64,000 nt of DNA from Ridgeia piscesae. Its lineage: Eukaryota; Annelida; Polychaeta; Sabellida; Siboglinidae. Below, in pieces: positions 35,417 to 46,649 of this stretch. Position 1 is the first letter of the stretch. Each line of letters begins with the position of its first letter. The notes beneath the pieces were generated by a model, which was not told the DNA's origin, made no database searches, and was given only the letters and a program-made list of their open reading frames with translations. The stretch covers positions 137,501 to 201,500 of the forward strand of contig JAODUO010001324.1 in NCBI GenBank assembly GCA_025642075.2, written 5' to 3'. Both the position numbers and the translations under genes were made by a program.

Positions 35417-36631
35417 ATATATATATGTAGGTGACCTACGTGAGGAACCTGACCTTGAAACTTCGAAAGATTTTCCATTAATTACTTTACTGTACAGAAT
35501 TCAGCTCTGACGAAAGTCAGAAGAACACATACAGACTGATTGCTCTTCTAAACAACTTCTTCTGGCCAATAATCATGATCTATGTTTTACTTAATGTTTC
35601 TCAATGTTGTTGATTATGAATTCTATTGAAAGGAGTGGAAATCAAACTACTTGACTACGAGGCATGTTACACATTATTTAGAAGTCATGCATCTCTATTT
35701 GGTATCTCTATTTTTACATATATACCAAAAACACGTCAACGGTCATATGGGCAACCACGGTGGATAGGTGATAAACATGTGGTTCCCATGAAGGATAGGC
35801 CATGGACTGTCACAATTTGTGTGTCTCATGTTTAAACTAGGTCAAAAAGTTAAAGTTTAAGTGGCGCCCCTGGGGGAGATGTTATCAACTACATAGTTGG
35901 GTCAAGGTCAAATAATAAGGTGAAATGTTATGATCACGTTCCGCACATAGGGCATTTGGGTCATTTTCCTCAAGTAGGTCACCTCTGTGTCATTGCGCAT
36001 GTGCAATGTTACCATTTTCTATCTGTCTTCCGGAGAATATGGGATAAATTTAGCAAAACAAATCTTTCTTGAAGTTGATTGTGTTCACCAAGAATGTTAT
36101 TACTCTAAATGTTATCTATTAGTGTAGGTGTTGTTAGTGTAATTCTAGTTGGCTTCGTAATTTGAGGTATTAAGGAATCTGAAAACATTGTACCTACATA
36201 ATCATGTGTTTTTATATGTGATCATGGTTTAACCAATTTATGTATGCATTGTATAACATTGTGGTTTTTTCACTTTTAATGTACGTACACTATTAATGAG
36301 TTGTTCTGTAAATGCACTAATGCTTGTATTTAGGGGCCTATGCACTATGCCAATCAATATTTTCTTTTATGTTTTCTGGCTTGAGATATCACCTCAACAA
36401 AAAGACACTTTATATGCTCAGTTAATTTGTGGTTTTTCTACAGTCATATTTTGGGAACATATATAGATACTCCTCCTCCTTTTCTGCAGGGTCTAGTAAG
36501 ATGAATACTTTTTTATTCTAGAAGTTCATATCACTCTGCATTTTCCTCCATACGCCACGTTTCCGCTAGACCAGTCATCGAAAACTGTATATCGATCGAT
36601 AGTAAATAGTTGTTCAGCTTATCTATATTCT
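35417..36631. other. No recognised gene
   Basis: AT-rich; short frames only. It starts with a small TA/TG-containing segment next to arm C. Confidence 0.35.
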
Positions 36632-36955
36632 TCAGTATACCTCTAAAATTAAATGCATTAAAGAAAACCTTTTAGCATAGCTATCGTTATTTTTGATTAG
36701 ATCATTGAAGTCATTTTCAAGGTAGTATTTGGTTGTAAGCACATCACTGCTTGTTATACAAATATAATCACGATCTAAGTGTTTCATGTTACATTTAGTA
36801 GTTTCATAATCAGACTCATCATCTGGAGATAATGCAATTCTAGTTAAAGAGTCCTTTGGTTTATCAACAAATATATACATACACTTATTTATAAAGTTCA
36901 AGTGGTAAATGTGATAGCAGTCACTCATATAAACATAATGCATTGTTGCGTGCAC
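36632..36955 (-). other. Unassigned 107-codon open frame
   Basis: Minus-strand frame with residue composition that could be coding (TRIALSPDDESDYETTKCNM; SSDVLTTKYYLENDFNDLIK). No family recognised and no clear splice sites. It may be an exon, a transposon remnant or chance. Confidence 0.2.
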
Positions 36956-37051
36956 AGGATCGATCCGGTTTTAAAAGTGGGGGGACGGGGAACCAATTTA
37001 TATATACATATATGTATGTATTTTTATGTATGCATATAATATATAATTTTA

Positions 37052-37157
<106 letters not shown>

Positions 37158-37419
37158 TGCTAATAAACAAAGGCCTTTATGTTATGCTATTTAAAATAGT
37201 TATGTTGAATACATATGTTTGAAGAGGGGACATGGCTCATCCCAATCCCTGAAAATTTGGAGGCTAGACTTTGGACCCATAACTGCTTGCCTGATTCATA
37301 GAGTGACAACACGGACTTATGTGCATATAAGTCCGTGCCACTAACTCCATGGCATTAATCTTTCCACTATAGTTCTACTAGTGTGTTCTATTTATATCTA
37401 TGGTCCGTGGTGACAAGAT

Positions 37420-38110
37420 ACAAATGTTACACGGGTGCAAACTTCCCAAACCCACCATTTGGCAAAGAAAATTATCATCACTCAAATGGGATCACATTAC
37501 ACAAAGTGCAGGAATAATCCGCTGGTTCCGCCGTAGGCGATATAAGTATCTACCAGGGCGATCAGGCTGCAATCCAAGGGGTGACAGGACAAACACAAAT
37601 TAATAATCTATAATGTGCTTGATGACTAGTGCCTATTAATATATCAACACAAAGGTGCAAATTGACAGAGCCAGGCGTGATGAATATTTACTGAACTAAG
37701 ATCTGGTTGCGGCCAACCAAGTAATTTATCTAATAATTTTCCACTGGGTAGTCGGAAGTCTATATCTGAACTCGTACATTAATTTTACTACTAGACCGAT
37801 GTAGGGTTTTTAAGAGAGGGGAGTGATCAGCCTCGCTATATGCCTGCACATTTGTTTTTATGAACTGAAAAAGTGGGTGTCATCTCCTATGCTGTCCCCT
37901 AAGGCTAAAAAGGGGAGGGACGTGGTCCCCTCGTCCCCCACCGATCGACGCCCATGCTGTGTAGAACTTCCCAATCTTACATTTTGGCAACGAAATTTGT
38001 CATCACACAAATGGGAATAAGTTACACAAAGAGCAGGAAACCGCCACTTCGGTCGTAGGCGATAAGCATCAAGCAGGCAAGGGGTGAATGTGAAACACAA
38101 ATTTCATAAT
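37420..38110 (+). repeat. Tandemly duplicated part of the GC-rich-ended repeat (copies 2a/2b)
   Basis: 37430-37615 (cttcccaaacccaccatttgg... taggcgatataag... ataatgtgc) recurs at 37965-38118 (cttcccaatcttacattttgg... taggcgataagc... ataatgtgc). The stretch to 37954 ends in cccccaccgatcgacgccca, the same terminus as the other copies. Confidence 0.6.
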
Positions 38111-38120
38111 TTATAATGTG

Positions 38121-38260
38121 CCCGGTGTCGCGCTTAGATTTTTTTTTGGTCGTTATAAACTTTCCGATTGACGTTTCTGCGCATGCGCGATAAATATAAA
38201 ATCACCAATGTGCAGCGAAACGACAAAGCATTTTTGGTATGAATGCCACGGGCTGTTCAT
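38121..38260 (+). repeat. GC-rich-ended repeat, partial copy 3
   Basis: Direct-orientation match to 17835-17965 (cgattgacgtttctgcgcat...gcgcgataaatata...ccacgggctgttc). Confidence 0.65.
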
Positions 38261-38431
38261 CAACTCTCCTGTGATAATGACGGTGAAGAGTTGTTTAAAA
38301 TGTCGTTCAATACAATAACATCTTACGTTTGTTTAAATCACCGTCACGGATTATGGCGCACTATAGTCACGTTTGCTATCAAAACATGCTTCAAAACTTG
38401 TTTGCCTCATGTTAATTTGCAACAAATAACG

Positions 38432-38432
<1 letters not shown>

Positions 38433-38473
<41 letters not shown>
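38433..38473. repeat. (TA)n tract
   Basis: About 41 bp of TA abutting inverted copy 4 of the GC-rich-ended repeat, mirroring the arrangement at 17972. Confidence 0.95.
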
Positions 38474-38475
<2 letters not shown>

Positions 38476-38847
38476 TAACGAACAACCCATAATATTTATA
38501 CCATAAATGCATTGTCCTTTCGCTGCACATTAATGATTTTACATTTATCGCGCATGCGCAGAAACGTCAATCGGAACGTTTATAACGCCGGAAAAATGTA
38601 AGTGCTACACCGGCATGATGATTATTTACTGAAGTAAAATTGCTCGCTGTGGCCAGTCGATTTTCTAATGAGTGTATTGTCTATCTACTAGTCCTATGTA
38701 GCGGCTTTTAAGAGAGAGGAGTGGTGAGTAAGGCTACATGCCCCGCAATTTTTCTGAACTGAAAAGTGAGGGGACAATTCCTATGCTGTCCCCCACGCTG
38801 AAAAGTGGGGGGAACGCGTCCCCCCGTCCCCCACCGATCGACGCCCG
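38474..38847 (-). repeat. GC-rich-ended repeat, inverted copy 4
   Basis: Begins cctaacgaacaaccc directly after (TA)n and ends accgatcgacgcccgt: the reverse complement of copy 1 over almost its full length. Confidence 0.75.
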
Positions 38848-38879
38848 TCCTAGAGCCTATAAATAATATAAACACAAGG

Positions 38880-39198
38880 TTGCAAACTAATAGAGCCCGG
38901 CAACGGCGCAGGCCGGCATGATGGTGATTTACTAAAGTAAGATCAACTTGCGCGGTGTGGCCAGCCAAGCAATTTATCTTGTCGATTTTCTAATGGGTGC
39001 ATGGTCGGAACTTCATATCGCGAGTTTATAGTCTAGCTAGTCCTGTGTAGCGGCTTTTAAAAGTGAGGAGTGGTGAGTCAGGCTATATGCCTCGCAATTT
39101 TTCTGAGCTGAAAAGTGGGGGGAAACAATTCCTATGCTGTCCCCCCACGCTGAAAATTGGGGGACGCGTCCTCCCGTCCCCCACTGATCGACGCCCGT
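38880..39198 (-). repeat. GC-rich-ended repeat, inverted copy 5 (partial)
   Basis: Second, adjacent copy of the same terminal half (ggagtggtgagtcaggct... ctgtccccccacgctga... ctgatcgacgcccgt), about 350 bp after copy 4, so the terminal half is in tandem. Confidence 0.75.
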
Positions 39199-39339
39199 GG
39201 TTGCGTGGTAACTCGCATGTAACAGAAGTGTTAGCTGATTGAAAGAAAATTAAATAATGGTGATAAAAAATAAAGAACAACACAATTAGGCAGACCTGAG
39301 TCCAACGATTACCCATGGGTTTGGGTGGAGCAATATAAT

Positions 39340-40660
39340 AATAATAATTATTATTATTTTTTTTATTTGTAAAGCGCCGTATATCCGAAAAACGTTCCGC
39401 TCAGAGGCGCATAAAATACATTGTAACACACACATATTTAAAATATACATAATCAGTTTAAACTTGCACGTAAAGCGATAATAATAATAGATAGATAATT
39501 CAATACATCTTCTAAAAATCATAGTTCATAAGCTAAACTTATCAGCAAACTAAAACAAAAACCTATAATTACAGTTAAAATGAATTCGTTATAAAATACC
39601 CTACAACTAGTTTACAAATGCGGCCTTAAAAAGATGTGTTTTTAAGTTGGACTTTAAAAGTTCTAGTGAGTCTATTAGGCACAGACTGTCCGGTAGATCG
39701 CTCCGCAGGCGTCACTGAAAAGCCACGCCGACCATAGCGTTCTAAATTGTGGCGTGGTACTCTCGGAAGACGGCTTCCGGCGGAGCGAAGCTGGCGACCC
39801 GGCGTATATACCTTATTCATGTCAGCGATGTATTCGGGCGCTAGATCGTGCATCGCTCGAAAGGTCAAAACCACTATCGTGTATGTTTTGCGCCATGGAA
39901 CCGGCAGCCAGTGTAGCGCTATCAACACTGGCGTGATGTGGAGGTGGTCTCGGCGGCGCTGCTGCGTAATTACACGAGCCGCCGAGTTTTTTACTCGTTG
40001 CATTTTCTGCAACAATCGTCCATTGATGCCACATAACACTGCATTTCCGTAGTCTAGCTTCGAAGTCACTAGACCGTGGACGATTGTTTTGCATGCATCA
40101 ATGTGGCAGTGGCGTATATTGGCGAGGTTGTGCAGTTGGAAGTAGGCAGCGTGACATGTACGCGGAACTTGCATCGACATGTCCATTCCGCTGTCCAGGA
40201 AAATCCCGATGTCCCGTACTGTGCCGACAGTACGGGACGCTATATGACACCCACACACGTCGACTGTCGTAAATGCAGGTGGGATTCTGGCGTTACGGGC
40301 GTAGAAAACAGTTGTTTCGGTCTTGCTCTCATTCAGCAGCAGTTGGTGGTTCGTTATCCGACACTTGATGTCGGTGATGCATGCTTCGATTCGGCGAGTA
40401 CCAATGTATGCGTCACAAGGCTGGTTTCGAGGGAAGTCAACATAAAGTTGAGTGTCATCGGCATACATATGGTATTTGAAGTGGTGTCTAGCGAATATGG
40501 CAGGGAGTGGCTTACAGTAGATGGTAAACAGTAACGGACCAAGTACCGATCCCTGAGGTACACCACAGTTCAGTTGTTTTCGGCGAGAAATGGCATCCTC
40601 AGTCTTAACAGCAAGTAACACATTCTGACCTTTCCTGCTGTCCCGCAGTATACTACATTA
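39340..40660 (-). pseudogene. CR1-like LINE, 5'-truncated, with long open RT frame
   Basis: A 331-codon minus-strand frame (40621-39626) includes CGVPQGSVLGPLLFTIY (RT motif B region), YHMYADDTQLYVDF (catalytic YADD), a thumb with TSKLDYGNAVLCGI and ITPVLIALHWLPV, and a C-terminal RTFKVQLKNTSF. The upstream RT motif A and the endonuclease are missing. The 3'UTR continues to about 39340 with ggcgctttacaaat and an (aat)n tail. GC content is higher than the surroundings. The intact frame suggests recent insertion. Confidence 0.8.
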
Positions 40661-40814
40661 GAACAGTTTAATTTATGTAGGTATCAATTAAGAATGTTTG
40701 ATTCTCGTATATTATAACAATGTCATTGGTTTATCAATTAAGATTTTTTTTATACGTATAATATATACAGTTTGGGTTGACAAAATATTCTGTTTTAAGA
40801 AAAACCTAATTTAT

Positions 40815-41714
40815 CCGCAAGATGTCGCCGGCTTTTTATGTGTTGACATAACAACCCGAGATTTGTTCTAGGTTATGGTTAGAAGAATGTTCTATGTCGT
40901 AAGATAAAACACCAAATTTCCCGTTTTCGATCGAAAGCGTTATAGCCACATTGCTTTTATCCCCATGATGGCGCCTGCTTTTAAAATATTGACATCACAA
41001 CCGGATATTTTTTCATTATTATGGAATATTCTATGACGTGAGATAAACCACCAAGTTTCTCGTTTAGTGCTCGACAGCGTCATTGTTTTCGCATAGAAAG
41101 TTACGAAAGTATAACGATGACTTAGCAGCATTCGAAAAAGTGACAAAGCTATCACGCCGAAACACTAGACTATTCAAAATGTGCTACAAGTTATAGGGCT
41201 AACTTGGAATCAATAGTGAAAACGTCCCTCTCTATCTCGTTGAGATGGTAAAGTCTTAGGTACTTTCTTAGCTGACTTTGTACAACTTCAGAAATATCTA
41301 CAAGGTTCAACAGTAAGTAAGTATTACAAATGAAAACATTTCCTCTATTTCGTTGAGACGATAAAATGATTAGAACTTACCTCACTGACTTGGTAAAAGT
41401 TAATAAATTATGACAAGGTGAAAACGATATAGCGATTTAAAAGGATAGAATATTGCGATTTTCTACATTCATGTCGTAAAATATCAAAATGTTATAAGTT
41501 TTCCCGAAGTGAAACAATAAAATGTCACGAAGTTACCACGCTAACTTTGTGACAATTGTAAGAAGATTCCTCTTCCTGTCTCCTGAGTCGGTAAATGTTG
41601 CCATATTGACTCAGTAAAATACGAATATTTGACAAAGCTATCGTGTCGAAAAGCTAACATATTTATATTGTATTACAAGATATAACGCTGACTTAGGTAT
41701 ATATATACATATTT

Positions 41715-41720
<6 letters not shown>
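40815..41720. repeat. Degenerate tandem repeats (about 145 bp and about 110-230 bp periods)
   Basis: Two diverged units start gatgtcgccggctttttat (40821) and gatggcgcctgcttttaaa (40966), each followed by ttgacatcacaacc-like and ttctatgacgtgagataaa-like blocks. From 41221 onward another set repeats a tcgttgagayggtaaa block (41234, 41350, and more weakly near 41575). Old satellite remnants, non-coding. Confidence 0.5.

Positions 41721-41745
<25 letters not shown>
41713..41745. repeat. (TA)n tract
   Basis: Short alternating TA run with flanking tatata variants. Confidence 0.85.
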
Positions 41746-42690
41746 TACCATGCAGCGCTCAATTATTTTATAACCGCAGTCAAAGCAACAAACAGACAGG
41801 ATTGGAAGAACAATACGTCACATCGGTGTGGCGAAAATGATATTGGTAATTGTATTTATTTAATTATCTACCTATTGACATTTTACTTTCAGCCGCGCAA
41901 CACCAGTTGCCTCCCATTTATCTGTCATTCTCTTGACAGCTACTAACACCCTGCAAGGCTGTCATACCATCGACTATAAAACAGCATCTTTATTGGATGG
42001 ATTTATATACTAGTTTATGGGGTTGTGCCACTTTTGGCCTGCACAATATTCTCCAGCAACTGTTACTTTGTCATTTGTTAGATGGCTCGATTTAATTGAT
42101 TCCATCAACATCCAGTTTCTGTATGCAAATTCGTGAGTGCCAATTATTGCTTTCAAGTAAAATCTTCTTTTGAAGATCGTGTTACAGCTAGCATCCTGGA
42201 AAAAAGTAATGATGTTGCCTTCAGAATCTTAGTTTCGGAGCTATCTTTCTATTCCAACTACTTTGCAGTTACTCTCCACGATAGCACAATTTCCTTTGTC
42301 CTTTTTCATTTGAGTGCTTATCAAATGAATGTCAAGCGAAAGGTTTTTATGAACGTTTTCAGAAGACAGGTGAAAGTTTGTAGAAGACAGTTTTCATGCA
42401 TAAAAGCCAACATGCGCTTCACAATGCCGTGCAATTGCAGTGGATGTTGGATGAGGTAGGGTGGTTGTGGAAGAACATTTGGGAGTTTTCAATATGCTGT
42501 GGCATAATTTTGAAATCAATAAACCAATGTTTGAATTGGCCAACTCTGTCTTTTACAGAATATCTAAAAGCCAATTTTAAATCGTTGCCTCCAAACATCT
42601 GTATTTCCACATCAGCTTCAACGATATGTAGATCATAAGACATAGGGATAACAGGCTCTCTTAAGATACATACATAATACTGTTTGATGG
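41746..42690. other. Unassigned region with a 105-codon minus-strand frame
   Basis: Minus frame 42736-42419 (LDLSAILKDGPIKQYYVCIL; FKHWFIDFKIMPQHIENSQM) has protein-like composition, but I recognise no domain. Upstream on the same strand the frame is broken. It may be a transposon or pseudogene remnant. Confidence 0.2.
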
Positions 42691-42694
42691 GACC

Positions 42695-43340
42695 ATCTTT
42701 TAGAATGGCGGATAAGTCCAAAGTAACACAACACATAATTACTTCTAAGAATGTTGTATTTTGACATCAACTTTTGGCCTTTAAGCCACGTAATTATTAC
42801 GCTATAGATATAATCATTTTAGAAATGTTGTCGGACGTCATCTTCAAAAATGGCGGATATTACAAAATGGCGGCTATTCGAAAGTCAATAAAGGTTAAAT
42901 GTAATACAATTTAAATAATAATATTCAAAAACCTTACATCTTGCCATCAATTGTTTGGCTCTAGATTACGTAGTTTTTAAGATATGGGTATGGCTGAGCC
43001 GGACGCCATCTTTTAAAATGGCGCATATATGAATGTTAATGAAGGTCAAATGTACATGGGTATATATTGCTATCCACCAAACTATACAATGCCAGCAATA
43101 TTACTGCTCAATATGATGTAGGTTGTTTTGAGATATTGTGGCATTTGTATTGACGACCGCCATCTTTAAAAATGGAGGACGCGAAAGCCGTAAAATTCCA
43201 AAAATGGTTTATTTGAAATCGTTGTACCATGGAACATAATGCACATACCACAGTTATTTATCTAGATGAAACAGTTATTAATGTACGGCGAAATAAAATG
43301 TGGCGGCCATTTTAAAAATTTACGCTAAATCACTATGGGA
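42695..43340. repeat. Degenerate ~150-bp satellite with CGCCATCTTTAAAAATGGCGG core
   Basis: A palindrome-like core (ccatcttt/aaaatggcgg) recurs at about 42695, 42841, 43009, 43160 and 43308, a spacing of 138-168 bp. Similar inter-core sequence (tttgagatat, gtcaaatgt) supports divergence from tandem units rather than chance. Confidence 0.6.
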
Positions 43341-43783
43341 CCAAATATAACATATGGCAACAAGTGTTTTTAAGTTTTATATACTATTTAGATGATTTTA
43401 AAACCTGTTGCCAAGATTATACCCAAAAACATGACAAGACTGAATCATTTGACATTTACCTACGGACTATTAGGTTTTGCTTTTCGCATCCCGGCCTACA
43501 TTCGCATATGCACATCAGGCACGGCACATGCATATATACACCTACACATACACATACAGACTCACACATACAAAATATATTATAATAATTCACGCACACG
43601 CACACACGCGCACAAGCGCAATCACGCACACGCAAACACATAACCACATAAAACATCCTATTCTGGTTGTGTGATACATCCTATTAAAATAAGTCGTTGT
43701 ATAAAGGTCATTCAACTCCGGAATTTGGTGTATTGGCTATGATTCAAAACCAATTAAGGTTATTTTCTTTGTAGCGGGCTGGT

Positions 43784-44640
43784 ATGGTAGATTCAGTTGA
43801 TCCACGGATCATCGTAAATCCGCACCCTTTCACGTTCACCCTTAACAACGAGAAGATTTGCGGGCCAGACAGCGGACGGGACGTGTTTCTTCTTATGTAC
43901 GTGCACTCGGCCCCCGAGAACGCCGCACGACGGAACCTTATACGGGCCACGTGGGGCGACCGGAACTCTATGCGAACAGAAACATACGTCTGATCTTCGT
44001 TCTTGGGACCGTCCATTCGATCCCTGCTTTGACGCACATGTTGATCTATGAAAGTAACACTTACAACGACATTGTACAGTCGACGTTCATTGACACCTAC
44101 CGTAATATAACGTACAAAGCAATCTCTGCGTTGAAGCCGCAACGCCAAGTTCCTGCTAAAATCGGACGACATTCTCGTGAACCCTTTCACGTTGATGACC
44201 TATCTAGCTGTAGACAAGCCAGTTAAAGGCGTTATTATTATGCAAAGTATACGAAAGGGGCAAAGTGTTTCGTGCTGGCTACCGGCGACTCGTGACCCTG
44301 GAAGAATATGCTGTTGATCATTACCCTCCCTTCTGTTCAGGGTCTGCCCACGTCATGACAACCGATGTCGTCGTCTCCATTTACCATACATCATACACCA
44401 TTGCATTTTTCTGGCCCGACGACGTCTTCATCACCGGCTTGGTGCCCTTCAAACTCAACAATATAACATTTGTGCAGATGTAGACAGGATAGAAGTGATC
44501 AAACCCGACGAGGAGGTGGCGTCGAAAACGACAGGCTGGAACAGGACACGGTATATATTTGGACATATTCACGATATCGGTATTTTCAAAAAGACATGGT
44601 CACAACTCTCATTGGCATTCAACGGAAAAAAAATTATAAT
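43784..44640 (+). pseudogene. Beta-1,3-galactosyltransferase-like (GT31) pseudogene
   Basis: Segments in GT31 order but shifting frames: RDVFLLMYVHSAPENAARRN and IRATWGD (43784-43975); IRLIFVLGTVHSIPALTHML, STFIDTYRNITYKAISALK (43980-44135); NAKFLLKSDDILVNPFTLM (about 44142-44200); VTLEEYAVDHYPPFCSGSAH and FFWPDDVFITG (44290-44445); a C-terminal segment to about 44640. GT31 enzymes are type II Golgi proteins with a DDD-type UDP-sugar/Mn site. Here the site reads SDD, one acidic residue short, and about ten residues before it are deleted. At least four frameshifts and no N-terminal membrane anchor: a dead, probably single-exon or retro-copied gene. Confidence 0.75.
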
Positions 44641-44850
44641 GAGAGCATACGCACATACACGCATAAACTCACGCATACATACATACATGCACACACACAT
44701 ACATGCACACATACATGCATACAAACATACATACAGATACATACATGTATGCATACATACGTACATACAAACGTACATACATATACACACCTACATACAA
44801 ACATCTACGTACATACAAACATGCTTACACACACAAACACACACACACAC

Positions 44851-44919
<69 letters not shown>

Positions 44920-44920
44920 T
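44641..44920. repeat. (ACAT/ACAC)n and (CA)n microsatellites
   Basis: Begins directly after the GT31 pseudogene: acatacatgcac-type tetranucleotides (44645-44825), then about 90 bp of CA (44829-44917). Open frames rich in T-H-T-H are artefacts. Confidence 0.95.
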
Positions 44921-45059
44921 CCCAGAGGAGAAGCAATGCAATACATGCATTCACATAACAAACCCAAAGTGAGCAGTAAAATAATAATAATGCAACCAGC
45001 GAACATACACAGTAAGAGTGCATGGCGTCATTATAATATTGACACCATGGTAAGCGTAA

Positions 45060-45115
45060 CCTTTATGTATGTGTATATATGTATATATGTATATATATAT
45101 ATATATATATATGCA
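45060..45115. repeat. (GTAT)n-(TA)n tract
   Basis: Compound simple repeat. Confidence 0.85.
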
Positions 45116-46597
45116 TAAGGTATACATATAATAATTATAATATATATTATCTATAATATATAACAACCTTAAAAATTTATCATTATATGAGCACACATTT
45201 TAGTTGTATAATTGATGAGTTCGTATTTTTAAGTTATAAGTTACATATACTTATTGACTTGTCTACATCATTTGTTTACATAACTTAAAACTTAAACATC
45301 ACATCTCATAGTATTACTATTGGCATTGCTTAGCAGTTGGGCTAGGATTAATCAGATTGAGATTTTTCTGTTTGGCTGGCATTACGACATCGCCAAAATA
45401 TGTTAATGATGCATTTCATTATACTAAACGCATTGTAAGTTTAATTCTTTTAGTTTTAACCACGAGACCCGCTATGCATAATACTTACTGTAGTACCATA
45501 ATAAATCATGATAACATTTAGTATTCACTGCAGTAATGATAGGTCCAGATCTGGAAGTTTGCCAAATGAACTACAAAAAAGTGAAAACTACCACGAGTTC
45601 CACAGACTGACCTAGAACTGGGGGCAGTGCCTCGTGCAACTAGTTTGCCTGTAGATAAACAGCCAAATATGTATATCGCCATGCCAACTTTCATGAACAT
45701 GGATTTTTTATTGATGCATTTCTTTTATTATCCTTATTTTATCTGTATTTTATCCATTTTAATGGTTTAGTGTTAATATTGTTAATGTTGCTTTATAGCT
45801 GTTTGTCAGAAAATAGTTCAGATGAGCTCATTTTAAGTAATTCCACCTGTGAACCGACATTAAATAAAGCTTCTTGAAACACTGACATCAGGTTTTGCAT
45901 TCTCTATCATGAATTGAAATTCTAGTTTCTTTGCACAGACTGAATCTGTACTGATGTTAAGTAGATTTATTTGTTAAGAGGCTTTGTCATTCGATCCATA
46001 ATAACTAAAATGCTGTTTAGTGAGATTCGTCATAAAAAGAAAATAATTTAATGACCAGCAATCTTGTGCTAGATTGAAGATGCAAAACAGAAGTAAAAAT
46101 AATTATAATAAATAAATAAAACTACAATTAATTATTGCCATCTAGGTGGTGATTTGTAGTTAAGAAAACAGCCTGTACATTTCTAAACACGACTATTTTT
46201 GCTGGAACAAAGCAACAACACCACCGCCTGCACTACCTATGACGACCACTTCCATTATTATATCTTATATGCAGCAAAAACGTTTATCATAACGTATACC
46301 ATACATATGGTACACAAGGCTATTACTTATCAATATATAATATCATGGAGAATATTGATACAACAATGACAGCCTATTTCAAACTAGTGTGCCACATTTC
46401 TATGCATCCATACAATTTACATACAATATAATCAACATTCACCAACTCTAGTAGAAGTGCATATATCAAACATTGATTTTATTTTGTAAAATGTAAAAAC
46501 AATTATGTAGGAAAATTACACAATGCCCATTTGTAGAGGAAACTGTCAACACAATGTGTTCATAGAATTAAATAATAATTCAGATTAGTTAAAATAC

Positions 46598-46599
<2 letters not shown>
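45116..46599. other. No recognised gene
   Basis: AT-rich, apparently single copy. Short frames only. Confidence 0.35.

Positions 46600-46647
<48 letters not shown>
46600..46647. repeat. (TA)n microsatellite
   Basis: About 48 bp of TA. Confidence 0.95.

Positions 46648-46649
<2 letters not shown>

Noticed and set aside
43744..44190. 148-codon minus-strand frame
   Set aside because: Antisense shadow of the GT31 pseudogene, whose plus-strand blocks are clearly recognisable.
44470..45118. Thr/His-rich frames of 162-207 codons
   Set aside because: Translation of (CA)n and ACAT repeats after the GT31 pseudogene.
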